From NCBI GenBank assembly GCA_963851085.1, contig CAWKNX010000021.1, positions 62,001 through 126,000 of the forward strand: 64,000 nucleotides of DNA, read 5' to 3'. Source of the stretch: DATFVJ01 sp963851085 (GTDB taxonomy: Bacteria > Actinomycetota > Actinomycetes > Streptosporangiales > Streptosporangiaceae). Shown here in pieces: positions 7,532-15,783 of this stretch (position 1 is its first letter; each line of letters starts with the position of its first letter). The notes under the pieces are model-generated. The model was not told the DNA's origin. It worked only from the letters and a program-made list of their open reading frames with translations, and did no database searches. Position numbers and translations under genes: made by a program.

Positions 7532-9042
7532 CGAGGATGGGCACTGACCGGGCCCGGCCTGGCGGCGCGCCCGCAGCCGCGTCAGGGGGCGGCGCAGACG
7601 GCGGCCAGCATGGTCTGCTCGTCATTTCCGCCGCGGTCATGTCCGCGGCGAGTATCGCGCTGCTCGCCCTGGTCATGATGCTCGGCCCGTCGGCGGCGGT
7701 GCCGCGCCTGGGCCCTGGCGGGCCGATGTGGTCGCTGCAGGCGAGGCCGTCCGCCGCCACCGTCATCACGCTCGAGCGGACCGGGTTGCTCTTCGGCGCG
7801 CTCGGCGTGGCCATCGGGCTGGCCGCTGTCAGACGCGGCTGGCGGCCGCCGGTCACGCTCCTGGTCGGTGCCGGGGCGGCCGTGGCGGCCCTGTTCGTCT
7901 GCCTGCCACCCGCCGGATCCATCGACGTGCTCAATTACGCCCTCTACGGCCGGATCGCGGGCCTTGGCCACAACCCCTACGTGATGCGGCCGGCTGAACT
8001 GTACGGCGCCGGCGACCCGGTGGGTTTGTACGCACCGGCGAACTGGCGAACGTTGCCGACGATCTACGGCCCGGTCGCGACCGCGTTGCAGTGGGCGGCC
8101 GCCAGGCTCGGCGGCGCGTCGATGGCGCGGATCGTGTTCTGGATCAGGCTGGGCAACGCGATCGCGTTTGTCGGGGCAGCCGCCGGGCTGGTCCGGCTGG
8201 CGGGGGAGGACCGCGGCCGGCAGGCCCGGGCGTGCCTGCTGTGGGCGGTCAATCCGCTGATGCTGTTCTGGCTCGTCGGCAGCGGCCATGTGGACGTGCT
8301 GCTCGCTCTGCTCATGGTCGCGGCGCTGCTGCTGATTCGGCCACCCGGCCGCTCCGGTGTGCTGGCCGGTGTGGTGACAGGTCTCGCCGTCGGCGCCGCG
8401 ACCGCCATCAAGACACCGTTCGCGCTGGCCGCGCTCGGCCTGGCGTGGGCCGCACGCTCGTCGCCGCGCACCGTCGTGGCCGGGCTGTTCGGCGCCGCCG
8501 CCGTGCTCATCCCCTGCTGCCTGCTGCCGGGCGCGCTGAACACGGCCGTCCTCAGCCGTCGGCTCACCGTCAGCGCCGGATTCATCTACCCGGTGCCTGG
8601 CGCGGTCGCCTCCAGGCCCGCGGTCTTCGCCGCCGCCGTGCTGCTCGCGACAGTGGCGCTCGCGGTGCTGCTGCTGTGGCGCCTGCCCGCTGGCCACCCG
8701 GCGCTGCCCGCGGTCCGCCCGGCGGCGGCCCTGGCACTCGCCTGGCTGGCCGTCTTCCCCGTGCAGGCGCCCTGGTACGACGCGCTGATCTTCCCGCTGC
8801 TTGCGCTGATGCCGGCCAGCGGGCTCGACTACCTGCTGATCACCCGGTGCCTGCTGCTCAGCGAGATGGTGCTGCCCGGCGTGCTGCCCAACACCGGGTC
8901 GCTGACCGTCGCGATCACCCGGTTCAGCCACACCGGCGTGCTGCTCGTGCTCGGGGCGCTCGTCGCCATGTGCCTGCTGCGTGCCTGGGGCGCCGCGAGA
9001 CCCGGCAGCCGCGGCGAACGCAGCGCCGAAATCACCTTGTGA
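7528..9042 (+). CDS. Polytopic GT-C mannosyltransferase-like protein
   Basis: Integral membrane glycosyltransferase related to the actinobacterial polyprenol-phosphate-mannose-dependent alpha-mannosyltransferases (MptA/MptB type). About 12 hydrophobic helices are visible. The first extracytoplasmic loop contains SIDVLNYALYGRIAGLGHNP, the conserved D-x-x-x-Y pattern with the catalytic Asp of this GT-C family; VNPLMLFWLVGSGHVDVLL and FPVQAPWYDAL also recur in it. It would add sugars to lipid-linked wall glycans outside the membrane. I place the start at the GTG overlapping the phosphatase stub (GTGA); ATG 7537 is an alternative. Confidence 0.8.
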   Translation: MTRMGTDRARPGGAPAAASGGGADGGQHGLLVISAAVMSAASIALLALVMMLGPSAAVPRLGPGGPMWSLQARPSAATVITLERTGLLFGALGVAIGLAAVRRGWRPPVTLLVGAGAAVAALFVCLPPAGSIDVLNYALYGRIAGLGHNPYVMRPAELYGAGDPVGLYAPANWRTLPTIYGPVATALQWAAARLGGASMARIVFWIRLGNAIAFVGAAAGLVRLAGEDRGRQARACLLWAVNPLMLFWLVGSGHVDVLLALLMVAALLLIRPPGRSGVLAGVVTGLAVGAATAIKTPFALAALGLAWAARSSPRTVVAGLFGAAAVLIPCCLLPGALNTAVLSRRLTVSAGFIYPVPGAVASRPAVFAAAVLLATVALAVLLLWRLPAGHPALPAVRPAAALALAWLAVFPVQAPWYDALIFPLLALMPASGLDYLLITRCLLLSEMVLPGVLPNTGSLTVAITRFSHTGVLLVLGALVAMCLLRAWGAARPGSRGERSAEITL

Positions 9043-9213
9043 TGGTGGCCGCCGCGGAAGGCCAGAAATTCCCCGGCCCGCATCTGTAGGCTTGCCGCCC
9101 AGGGCGTTTCGCCTTATTTGCCTGGCCGGGCGGCACAGACCGCCGGTAGTCCGAAATAACGCGCCGGGCAGCACCGTGATCGATGAGCCGCGTGTCGCGG
9201 GGAGGTGCTTCCA

Positions 9214-10362
9214 GTGGACAATTCTGGACCGGGGATGCCGCCATCCGGTGATCAGGGCGCGGGCACGCTGCGAGCCGATGGCCCGCGATCGGCGCCCCCT
9301 GGCGAGTTCGTGGGGGATCCAGGCGAGACCCGCGCCCCTTCGCGGTGGCGGCGCGCCAGAAAGGTGATCCTCATCGTCTCCGCGGTCATCGTCGTCCTCG
9401 TCGCGGGGACCGCCACAGCCGCGTACCTGGTCACCAGTCACTACCTGAGCAGCATGAAGCGGATCCACGACCCCTTCGCCTCGATTCCCGCTGCCCAGCG
9501 GCCGCCGCGGCCGGCCGGAGCGGCCGCGGGCGACGTGACCTTCCTTGTCGGCGGTGTGGACACCAGGTCCCCGGTTCCGACGACGGGCAAGGCGGCGGCG
9601 AGTGATGCGCGCGGCCGCACCGACACGCTGATGCTCGTGCACTTCATCGGCGGTGGCCGCGGCGCCTACGTGGTGTCTATTCCGCGCGATTCGTGGGTGC
9701 CGATCCCTGGCTACGGCGACGGGAAGGTCAACTGGGCCTACTACTTCGGCGGCCCCACGCTGGCGGTCCGTACGGTCGAGAAGCTCACCGGTGTGCGCGT
9801 CGACCACGTCGCGATCATCGACTGGGCCGGTTTTCGTGCCGTCACAGACGCGCTCGGCGGTGTCACCGTCAACGTCCCTGTGACCTCCTACGATCCGGCG
9901 AATCACATCACCTGGACCGCCGGCACCCATCATCTGGACGGCGCGCAGGCGCTCCTGTACGTCCGCGACCGCTACGGCCTGACCAGCGGTGATTTCGACC
10001 GCGAGCAACGGCAGCAGTACTTCTTGCGGACGGTGTTCAAGCAACTGCGCCAGGAGGGGAAGCTGACCAATCCGCTCCAGACAAGCTCGGTGCTGCGTGC
10101 ACTCAGCCGCGCCGTCAGCGTGGACAGCACGCTGAGCAACGGCCAGATCACCAGCCTGGCACTCAGCCTCCGCCACCTGAACCTGAGCAGCGTCGTGTTC
10201 GCCACGGTGCCGAACGTCGGCACCGGCTCGGTCGGCAGCCAGAGCGTCGTGCTGCTCAACAAGACGGCGGACCCGGGATTCTGGCACGCGTTCGAATACG
10301 ACACACTGCCCGCCTACCTGCATGCGCACGGCCTGAAGCAGCTCGGCGCGGCCACGCCGTAA
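9214..10362 (+). CDS. LytR-CpsA-Psr (LCP) family wall-polymer ligase
   Basis: LCP enzymes transfer lipid-linked glycopolymers to peptidoglycan on the outer face of the membrane. A polar 45-residue cytosolic N-terminus is followed by one membrane helix (KVILIVSAVIVVLVAGTATA). The LCP domain begins GDVTFLVGGVDTR and holds the conserved Arg/Asp residues in RTDTLMLVHF, VVSIPRDSWVPIPGYG, VNWAYYFGGP and VRDRYGLTSGDFDREQRQQ. The GTG at 9214 has GGGGAGG nine bases upstream and is preferred over GTG 9205, which abuts that site. Its position behind a GT-C transferase suggests a wall-glycan module. Confidence 0.9.
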   Translation: MDNSGPGMPPSGDQGAGTLRADGPRSAPPGEFVGDPGETRAPSRWRRARKVILIVSAVIVVLVAGTATAAYLVTSHYLSSMKRIHDPFASIPAAQRPPRPAGAAAGDVTFLVGGVDTRSPVPTTGKAAASDARGRTDTLMLVHFIGGGRGAYVVSIPRDSWVPIPGYGDGKVNWAYYFGGPTLAVRTVEKLTGVRVDHVAIIDWAGFRAVTDALGGVTVNVPVTSYDPANHITWTAGTHHLDGAQALLYVRDRYGLTSGDFDREQRQQYFLRTVFKQLRQEGKLTNPLQTSSVLRALSRAVSVDSTLSNGQITSLALSLRHLNLSSVVFATVPNVGTGSVGSQSVVLLNKTADPGFWHAFEYDTLPAYLHAHGLKQLGAATP

Positions 10363-10450
10363 CCGGGTCCGCGGGGACTGCGGGTCCGCGGGGCCCGCGA
10401 GCCCCTGGCGCCGGTGGCGCCGGTGGCGCACACAGGGCCCGCGGCAGCGG

Positions 10451-11539
10451 TCACGCCGAGACGTTCACCTGGACGGTGTGCCACCCCGTGGCACCGTCCG
10501 GGTAGGGGTCCGCCTGAGCAGAAGTCTGCGTGTACCCGGTCTCGTCGGTGGCGCGTACCTGAAGCTGATGCGTGCCCGCCGCGGCGTCCCAGTCCCACAC
10601 CCACTGCCGCCACGTGTCGATCCCGGGGACGGTGGCGAGCCGTGCCTCCTGCCACGGGCCCCCGTCCACCCGTACTTCCACCGCCGCGACGCCGCGGCGC
10701 TGCGCCCACGCCACGCCGGCCACCGCCACCCGGCCCGCCTTGACCGTCGCCGTTCCGTTCGGCACGTCGATGCGTGACTCGGTCTTGACCGGCCCGCGCT
10801 CCGCCCAGCCCTGCTGGACCCAGTACCCCTGCTGCGCCGCGAAGGTGGTGACGTTGATATCGGTAACCCACTTGGTGGCCGACACGTAGCCGTACAGGCC
10901 AGGCACGACCATGCGGACGGGAAAGCCGTGCGCGACGGGGAGCGCCGCCCCGTCCATCGCCACCGCGAGCAGCGCGTTCCTGCCGTCCATCACCGTCGCG
11001 ACCGGCGTGCCGCTTGTGTACCCGTCGGTGGATGTGCTCAGCAACTGGTCGGCTCCGGATCGGATGCCCGCCTCGCGCAGCACGCTCGCGAGCGGAACGC
11101 CGAGCCATCGCGTGTTGCTGATATACGGGCCGCCGACCGGGTTCGACACGCAGCACAGGGTGATGTCGGCCTCGGTGAGGGGCCGGCGGAGCAGGTCGTT
11201 GAAGGTGATGTCAAGCTCGCGGCTCACCATGCCGTGCACCCGCAGGCGCCACGAGGCAGGCGACACCTGCGGGATGAGCAGCGCCGTGTCGACACGGTAG
11301 AAACTGCCGTTGGGCGTCACGAACGGGCTCAGGCCCGGGATGTGCAGGTCCGTGCTCGCGGCCAGCGGCGGCAACACCTTGGCCGGCGGCGGAAGCTTGA
11401 CCAGCGCGCGCGCGTGGGTGACGGTCGAGCGCCGCGTGAGGAGGCTGCCGGCCACGCCGCCGGCGGCGGCGCCCACGACGGCGATCCCGCTTGTCGCCAT
11501 GAAGCTGCGCCTGTCGTAGCCCGGCGTGGCGCCGCTCAC
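10451..11539 (-). CDS. Tat-exported molybdopterin oxidoreductase, sulfite oxidase fold
   Basis: Molybdenum-cofactor enzyme of the sulfite oxidase/YedY superfamily. A twin-arginine signal DRRSFMATSGIAVVG is at the N-terminus. The Moco domain contains LSPFVTPNGSFYRVDTAL, the Cys ligand region ITLCCVSNPVGGPYISN, and VPGLYGYVSATKWVTDI. A C-terminal Mo-co dimerisation immunoglobulin fold follows (VAGVAWAQRRGVAAVEVRV). Homologues are usually one long protein with an N-terminal membrane domain. Here that domain is a separate gene whose TGA overlaps this GTG (GTGA). Substrate unknown; sulfite or a sulfoxide is possible. Confidence 0.88.
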   Translation of the reverse strand: MSGATPGYDRRSFMATSGIAVVGAAAGGVAGSLLTRRSTVTHARALVKLPPPAKVLPPLAASTDLHIPGLSPFVTPNGSFYRVDTALLIPQVSPASWRLRVHGMVSRELDITFNDLLRRPLTEADITLCCVSNPVGGPYISNTRWLGVPLASVLREAGIRSGADQLLSTSTDGYTSGTPVATVMDGRNALLAVAMDGAALPVAHGFPVRMVVPGLYGYVSATKWVTDINVTTFAAQQGYWVQQGWAERGPVKTESRIDVPNGTATVKAGRVAVAGVAWAQRRGVAAVEVRVDGGPWQEARLATVPGIDTWRQWVWDWDAAAGTHQLQVRATDETGYTQTSAQADPYPDGATGWHTVQVNVSA

Positions 11540-12135
11540 CCGTGGTTGCCTGCCGCCGGCTGCCACGGGTTGGCGTGGGGCCGGCCGCGCCGGGCCGGCC
11601 GCCCCGCCGGCCTGGCGGTCTGCGTTTCGCCCGCTGCCCCGGCGGCGCGGGCGAGCCGCGTCAGGGCCCAGGCGCCGACCGCGGCCCCGGCAAGAGTGGG
11701 GATCACGTCCGCGGGAGCGGAATTGGGGCGGGTCGCGACCGCGACAAGGCCGATCACGGCGAAGACCCCGAGACCGACGAACCCGGCCGCCGGCCTGCGC
11801 ATGGTCGCGATGCCGAAGGCCGCGGCGGACAAGGCGAGCAGGACCACGATCGTGATGAGCAGTACGGGCTTGTCGTGCGGGCCGAATACCTTGATGACGA
11901 AGTCGGTGACGGGCCGGGGGGTCAGCCCGATCACGGCCTGGCCGACGGACACGACAGGCGAACCGACCGGCCCGGTGATCCCCGCCACAAGCTGCGCGAC
12001 ACCGAGTGCGACTGCGGCAGCGAGCAGGCCTGTCACGATGCCGCGCACGATGTACCGGCCGGCCGGGGGCTTAATCTTCACATGCGTTATTCGTCGCCGC
12101 CCGCGCCCCGGATTGCCCTGTTCCACGGCAGCCAT
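11536..12135 (-). CDS. Membrane partner of the molybdopterin oxidoreductase
   Basis: A 199-residue protein with about four membrane helices (roughly 28-52, 88-106, 112-132 and 140-160) and a basic tail. It matches the N-terminal membrane domain normally fused to actinobacterial sulfite oxidase-like proteins (TGPVGSPVVSVGQAVIGLTP, APADVIPTLAGA). GAGGGAG precedes its ATG, and its stop forms a GTGA junction with the catalytic gene. It probably anchors the exported enzyme or passes electrons, although no haem ligands stand out. Confidence 0.75.
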   Translation of the reverse strand: MAAVEQGNPGRGRRRITHVKIKPPAGRYIVRGIVTGLLAAAVALGVAQLVAGITGPVGSPVVSVGQAVIGLTPRPVTDFVIKVFGPHDKPVLLITIVVLLALSAAAFGIATMRRPAAGFVGLGVFAVIGLVAVATRPNSAPADVIPTLAGAAVGAWALTRLARAAGAAGETQTARPAGRPARRGRPHANPWQPAAGNHG

Positions 12136-12439
12136 TCAACTCCCTCGTGCGCGGCCGTGCGTGCCGCCACGATGCTTGATGCCTGCGGTCGGTGGACCAC
12201 CAGGCCAATCCAGGGCCGCGGCGGCTCCGAATGAAAGGTGTGTGGATGGGCGGAAAGCCGGATCCCGGCGGGGGCCGGTCGGATCCGGGCGGGCGCCGGT
12301 CCGCGGCGCGGCCGACCACGCCGCCCGTCCTGATGCTCCCGCTCTCCGACTGATCCGAGCCGCTTCTTCCGTGATCGTGGCCCCGCACCCGCGCACTGCG
12401 GGACGTCGCACCCCCGGCAGGCGGCGATGGCGGCTCGGG

Positions 12440-12940
12440 TCACTCCTCGAAGACCCACCGGGTGGGTGATCCGGTGAAGTCGGCGCTGCGCAGGCCGAAC
12501 ACCCGGGCCGGGCGCACCTCGATCGTCGCGTTCACGGCGGGGTCGAGGAACCCGGGGCCCATGTCAGTGGCGTATTTCGCGTTCATCAGGTCGATCACCC
12601 GCTGCAGCGCCGCGGGCTGCGTGACGATGCGCGCGGTGCCCTCGATCACGACCGGATCGGTGGCGTCTTCAGTGGTGACCACGCAGTGCGGGTCGTGGCT
12701 CAGATTGCGGGTCTTGCGGGATTGAGCACTGCTGCTGAACCACAGCACAGCGTCGTCCCACATGCCCCACACGGGCATGACGTGCGGCCGGCCATCCGGC
12801 CAGACGCTCGCGACCCAGTAATTGCGCGATTTGCTCAGCCGCTCGGCGGCCCACGACCAGGGCAGAAGCCCGCTGCCTTCGTCCGCGCCTACGACGCCGT
12901 AGCCCGGCATGTGCGGGCGGCTCACCCGCGGTATCTCCAT
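12440..12940 (-). CDS. Pyridoxamine 5'-phosphate oxidase-like flavin/F420 protein
   Basis: Split-barrel fold protein of the PNPOx/F420-dependent reductase superfamily. YWVASVWPDGRPHVMPVWGMW is the conserved strand pair, and SRKTRNLSHDPHCVVT carries the basic residues that usually bind the cofactor phosphate. About 166 residues from the ATG at 12940; a TTG at 12976 would add 12. No ribosome-binding site is obvious. Such proteins reduce quinones or unsaturated substrates using F420 or FMN, but the substrate here cannot be told. Confidence 0.8.
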   Translation of the reverse strand: MEIPRVSRPHMPGYGVVGADEGSGLLPWSWAAERLSKSRNYWVASVWPDGRPHVMPVWGMWDDAVLWFSSSAQSRKTRNLSHDPHCVVTTEDATDPVVIEGTARIVTQPAALQRVIDLMNAKYATDMGPGFLDPAVNATIEVRPARVFGLRSADFTGSPTRWVFEE

Positions 12941-13039
12941 GGTGATCAGGTCTATCGCAGAAACTGCCGGCCGCAAGGGGAGATTTCGGTGATCGGGTAG
13001 GAGCGCATGCTCTGGAAGCAGGCACTAACGTGGGGACCC

Positions 13040-13780
13040 GTGAAAGCATCTCCTCAGGAGCAGTTGCGCCTGCTTGAACTGGCCGACCTCGACGCCGAGC
13101 TTGGCCGGCTTGATCATCGTCGCCGCGGGCTGCCCGAGCTCGCGGAAGTGGAACGGCTGGAGGGTCGCGCGGCGGAGGTCCGCGATGCGATCGTCACCGC
13201 GGAAACCGAGATAAGCGACCTGGCCAGGGAACAGGCCAAGGCCGAAGGCGACGTCGAGCAGGTCCGGGTCAGGGTGGACCGCGACCGCAAACGCCTCGAC
13301 GCGGGCCAGGTCTCTTCGCCACGCGAGCTGGAGAATCTGCAGTCCGAGATCGAGTCGCTGCACCGCAGGCAGTCCGATCTCGAGGAGATCGTGCTCGATG
13401 TCATGGAGCGCCGCGAGGCTGTGGACGGCCGGCTGGCGTCGCTGTCCGCCGAGCAGGGGCGGCTCGGCGGTGAGCTTGAGGACGCCGCTGCCCGCCGTGA
13501 CGCGGCGGCGGCCGACATCGCCAGCAAGGCAGGGGAACTTGGCGAGCGCCGTGCCGGCATCGCGGTCCGCGTGCCGGCGGATGTGCTCGCGCTCTATGAG
13601 AAGCTGCGCGAACAGCACGGGGTGGGCGCGGCTGCGCTGCGCCGCGGGCGCTGCGAAGGATGCCACCTGGCGCTGAACACCGTGGACCTGAATCGCATCC
13701 GCGCAGCCGAACCTGACGAGGTCCTGCGCTGCGAGGAGTGCCGCAGGATCCTGGTACGCACCCCCGAGTCCGGGCTGTGA
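13040..13780 (+). CDS. Coiled-coil protein with C4 zinc ribbon
   Basis: Conserved actinobacterial protein found beside the RNase H/acid phosphatase gene. A long antiparallel coiled coil fills residues 5-180, followed by a zinc ribbon with Cys pairs in RGRCEGCHLALN and LRCEECRRILVR. The start is the GTG at 13040 (VKASPQEQLRLLELADLD), matching the usual family start; GGGGAC lies just upstream. Its TGA overlaps the next GTG (GTGA). A nucleic-acid or tRNA-handling role has been suggested for the family; nothing here settles it. Confidence 0.88.
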   Translation: MKASPQEQLRLLELADLDAELGRLDHRRRGLPELAEVERLEGRAAEVRDAIVTAETEISDLAREQAKAEGDVEQVRVRVDRDRKRLDAGQVSSPRELENLQSEIESLHRRQSDLEEIVLDVMERREAVDGRLASLSAEQGRLGGELEDAAARRDAAAADIASKAGELGERRAGIAVRVPADVLALYEKLREQHGVGAAALRRGRCEGCHLALNTVDLNRIRAAEPDEVLRCEECRRILVRTPESGL

Positions 13781-15126
13781 CCACCGCACGGGCGCAGGGC
13801 CCGGGCGACTCCGCCGCCCACGCCCGGTCCCCAGCCCGCGGCGGCTCCGCACCCCAGGGGGGCACCGCGTCCCAGGGGAGCACCGCAGCCCCTGGGGTAC
13901 CGACCCTGATCGTCGAGGCGGATGGCGGCTCGCGCGGCAATCCTGGCCTGGCGGGCTACGGTGCGCTGGTCGCCGACGCGGTTACCGGCGAGATCCTGGC
14001 CGAGGTGGGGGAGCGCATCGGTCACGCGACCAACAATGTGGCCGAGTATCGGGGATTGATCGCCGGGCTGCGGGAAGCGGCGCGGATCGCGCCGGGCGCG
14101 GCCGTCGAGGTGAGGATGGACTCCAAGCTGGTGGTGGAGCAGATGTCGGGCCGCTGGCGGATCAAGCACCCGGACCTGCTGCCGCTCGCCCGCGCCGCCC
14201 GCGAGGCGGCGAGTGCCCTCGGGCCGGTGTCGTACGTCTGGGTGCCGCGGGAGCGCAATTACCGTGCGGACAAGCTTGCTAACGAGGCGATGGACGGTAC
14301 CGAACGGCTGCCGCGTGGCACCGGGAAGCGGACAGGCGGCGGGTCGAAAGGGCTGATCGTCGGTGGCGCGGCCCGGGCGGAATCAGCGCCGCGGCCGGCC
14401 GCCGTCTCTTCCGCCCGGGCGGAGCCGCAGACCACGCGGCCGGCGGCCCAAGTACCGGCGGCGCACGTCCGTGCGGAGCCTGCCGGGACCGGATGGGGGC
14501 CACGCGACGGGCGCCCGACCACCACGGTGCTGCTGCGGCACGGGCAGACGCCGCTGTCGGTCGACAAGCGTTTCGCGGGTATCGGGGACATCGACCTGAC
14601 CGAGCTTGGCGCGCAGCAGGCGACGGCCGCCGCGCAGCGCCTCGCCCGGCGCGGTGATATCGGGGCGATCATCACGTCGCCGTTGCGGCGGGCCAGGCGG
14701 ACGGCCGAGGCGGCGGCGCGCGCGACAGGTGTGCCGGTGCGGGTGGACGACGATCTGCGGGAGACCAATTTCGGCGCCTGGGAGGGCATGACATTCGCCG
14801 AAGTGAAGCAGAAGTGGCCGGAGGAGATGAGGGAGTGGCTGGCGAACACCGACGTGGCGCCACCGGGCGGTGAGAGCTTCGCCGAGGTCGACCGCCGCGT
14901 CATGGCCGCGCTCGACCGGGTGCTCGCGGGATACCCGGCCGCGACGGTGCTCGTGGTCAGCCACGTGACGCCGATCAAGACGCTGGTCCGCCGTGCGCTC
15001 GCCGCCCCGGCCCTGACGATGTACCGGATGCACCTGGATGTCGCCAGCCTGTGCGAGGTCGACTGGTACGCGGACGGTCCCGCAGTCGTCCGCTCGCTCA
15101 ACGACACCGCGCACCTGAACGCCTGA
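13777..15126 (+). CDS. Bifunctional RNase H / acid phosphatase
   Basis: Fusion of type I RNase H with a histidine phosphatase. The RNase H part (about 40-180) shows IVEADGGSRGNPGLAGYG, NNVAEYRGLIAGL, RMDSKLVVEQMSG and the RNYRADKLANEAMD end. A Pro/Ala-rich linker leads to the phosphatase (about 245-450) with the RHG motif VLLRHGQTPLS, a second catalytic region TSPLRRARRTAEA, ETNFGAWEGMTF and VVSHVTPIK. The gene starts at a GTG overlapping the zinc-ribbon gene, a synteny seen in Mycobacterium (Rv2229c-Rv2228c). The phosphatase half is CobC/GpmB-like and may act in corrin synthesis. Confidence 0.92.
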   Translation: MTTARAQGPGDSAAHARSPARGGSAPQGGTASQGSTAAPGVPTLIVEADGGSRGNPGLAGYGALVADAVTGEILAEVGERIGHATNNVAEYRGLIAGLREAARIAPGAAVEVRMDSKLVVEQMSGRWRIKHPDLLPLARAAREAASALGPVSYVWVPRERNYRADKLANEAMDGTERLPRGTGKRTGGGSKGLIVGGAARAESAPRPAAVSSARAEPQTTRPAAQVPAAHVRAEPAGTGWGPRDGRPTTTVLLRHGQTPLSVDKRFAGIGDIDLTELGAQQATAAAQRLARRGDIGAIITSPLRRARRTAEAAARATGVPVRVDDDLRETNFGAWEGMTFAEVKQKWPEEMREWLANTDVAPPGGESFAEVDRRVMAALDRVLAGYPAATVLVVSHVTPIKTLVRRALAAPALTMYRMHLDVASLCEVDWYADGPAVVRSLNDTAHLNA

Positions 15127-15158
15127 CTCGCGGCCAGCGGCCAGCCCGGCCTGGCCCG

Positions 15159-15254
15159 TCAGGATCTGAGGTAACACAGGACCGCGAGCACCCGGCGGTG
15201 GTTGGCGTCGGACGGTGGCAGGTCGAACTTGGTGAAGATGTTGCCGACGTGCGG
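15159..15254 (-). pseudogene. C-terminal relic of a LuxR-type response regulator
   Basis: Thirty codons read HVGNIFTKFDLPPSDANHRR then VLAVLCYLRS and stop at 15159-15161. This is the recognisable end of actinobacterial NarL/LuxR response regulators (the last helix of the HTH and the HRRVLAVLAYL tail). It begins abruptly where an ABC ATPase 5' end is joined in another frame. The rest of the regulator is missing, so a deletion has fused two genes. Confidence 0.6.
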
Positions 15255-15459
15255 CCAGATCGCGGTAGGGCCTGCCGTCGATCCTGGCCTCGCCCATGTC
15301 GGGCCTGGCCAGGCCGAGCAGCAGCCGGATGGTTGTCGTCTTGCCCGCGCCGTTCGGGCCGAGAAACCCGGTCACCCTTCCGGGCGAGACAGTGAACGTC
15401 AGCCCATCGACGGCAAGCTTGGTCCCATATCTCTTGCTCAGGTTGCGCACTTCGATCAT
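15255..15459 (-). pseudogene. 5' fragment of an ABC transporter ATPase
   Basis: Sixty-eight codons from ATG 15459 match the start of an ABC-2 exporter ATPase: MIEVRNLSKRYG, VDGLTFTVSPGRVTGFLGPN, Walker A GPNGAGKTTT, LLGLARPDMGEARIDGRPY. The Q-loop, signature and Walker B are absent: after YRDL the DNA becomes the response-regulator relic in a different frame, and the ATPase frame then runs on as nonsense. Truncated and surely inactive as an ATPase. Confidence 0.75.
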
Positions 15460-15732
15460 GGCGACTCCCGCAGGTCACGGCTGGCCGGAAGGACGTTGAT
15501 GGCAATGTCCCTGATGCTTCCTGCGCACCCGGTGCCGCGGCGAGGGTGCGGCCACCCGAAACCCCGGTACGGCTAGCCCCACCCCCACGGTGGACCGCAC
15601 AGCTGTGCTGGCCCGGGGGGCACCCCGCGCGCCGGGGCGTGACACCCGAGCGGCAGCCGTAGACGGCATTGCCCCGGGGGGCTCCACCCACGGGATCCCC
15701 CCGCCTGTGGTAGTGGCCGCTCGCTGCTGGAT

Positions 15733-15750
15733 GTGAATCGGCCGATTCAC
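15733..15750. promoter_or_regulatory. 18-bp perfect palindrome overlapping the rnpB -35 region
   Basis: GTGAATCGGCCGATTCAC reads identically on both strands and has the size and symmetry of a dimeric repressor site. It lies 34-51 bases before the 5' end of rnpB and overlaps the proposed -35 element. It is also 274 bases upstream of the truncated ATPase on the other strand. The cognate regulator is unknown. Confidence 0.5.
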
Positions 15751-15775
15751 GCATCAGGATCCGATGGAATATCCT
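15746..15775 (+). promoter_or_regulatory. Probable rnpB promoter
   Basis: TTCACG (15746-15751) and TATCCT (15770-15775), spaced by 18 bases, fit a housekeeping sigma-70-type promoter. The expected start point, around 15782-15784, coincides with the 5' end of the RNase P RNA inferred independently from helix P1. Confidence 0.5.
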
Positions 15776-15783
15776 TGTCAGGC

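Noticed and set aside
7582..10431. A 949-codon open frame on the minus strand
   Set aside because: It lies antisense to the GT-C transferase and LCP genes, is dominated by His/Arg/Gln/Gly and has no domain. High GC in codon position three keeps the opposite frame open.
10928..12469. A 513-codon plus-strand frame across the oxidoreductase genes
   Set aside because: Runs antisense to two well-supported genes and reads as Arg/Ala/Pro/Thr-rich text without a fold.
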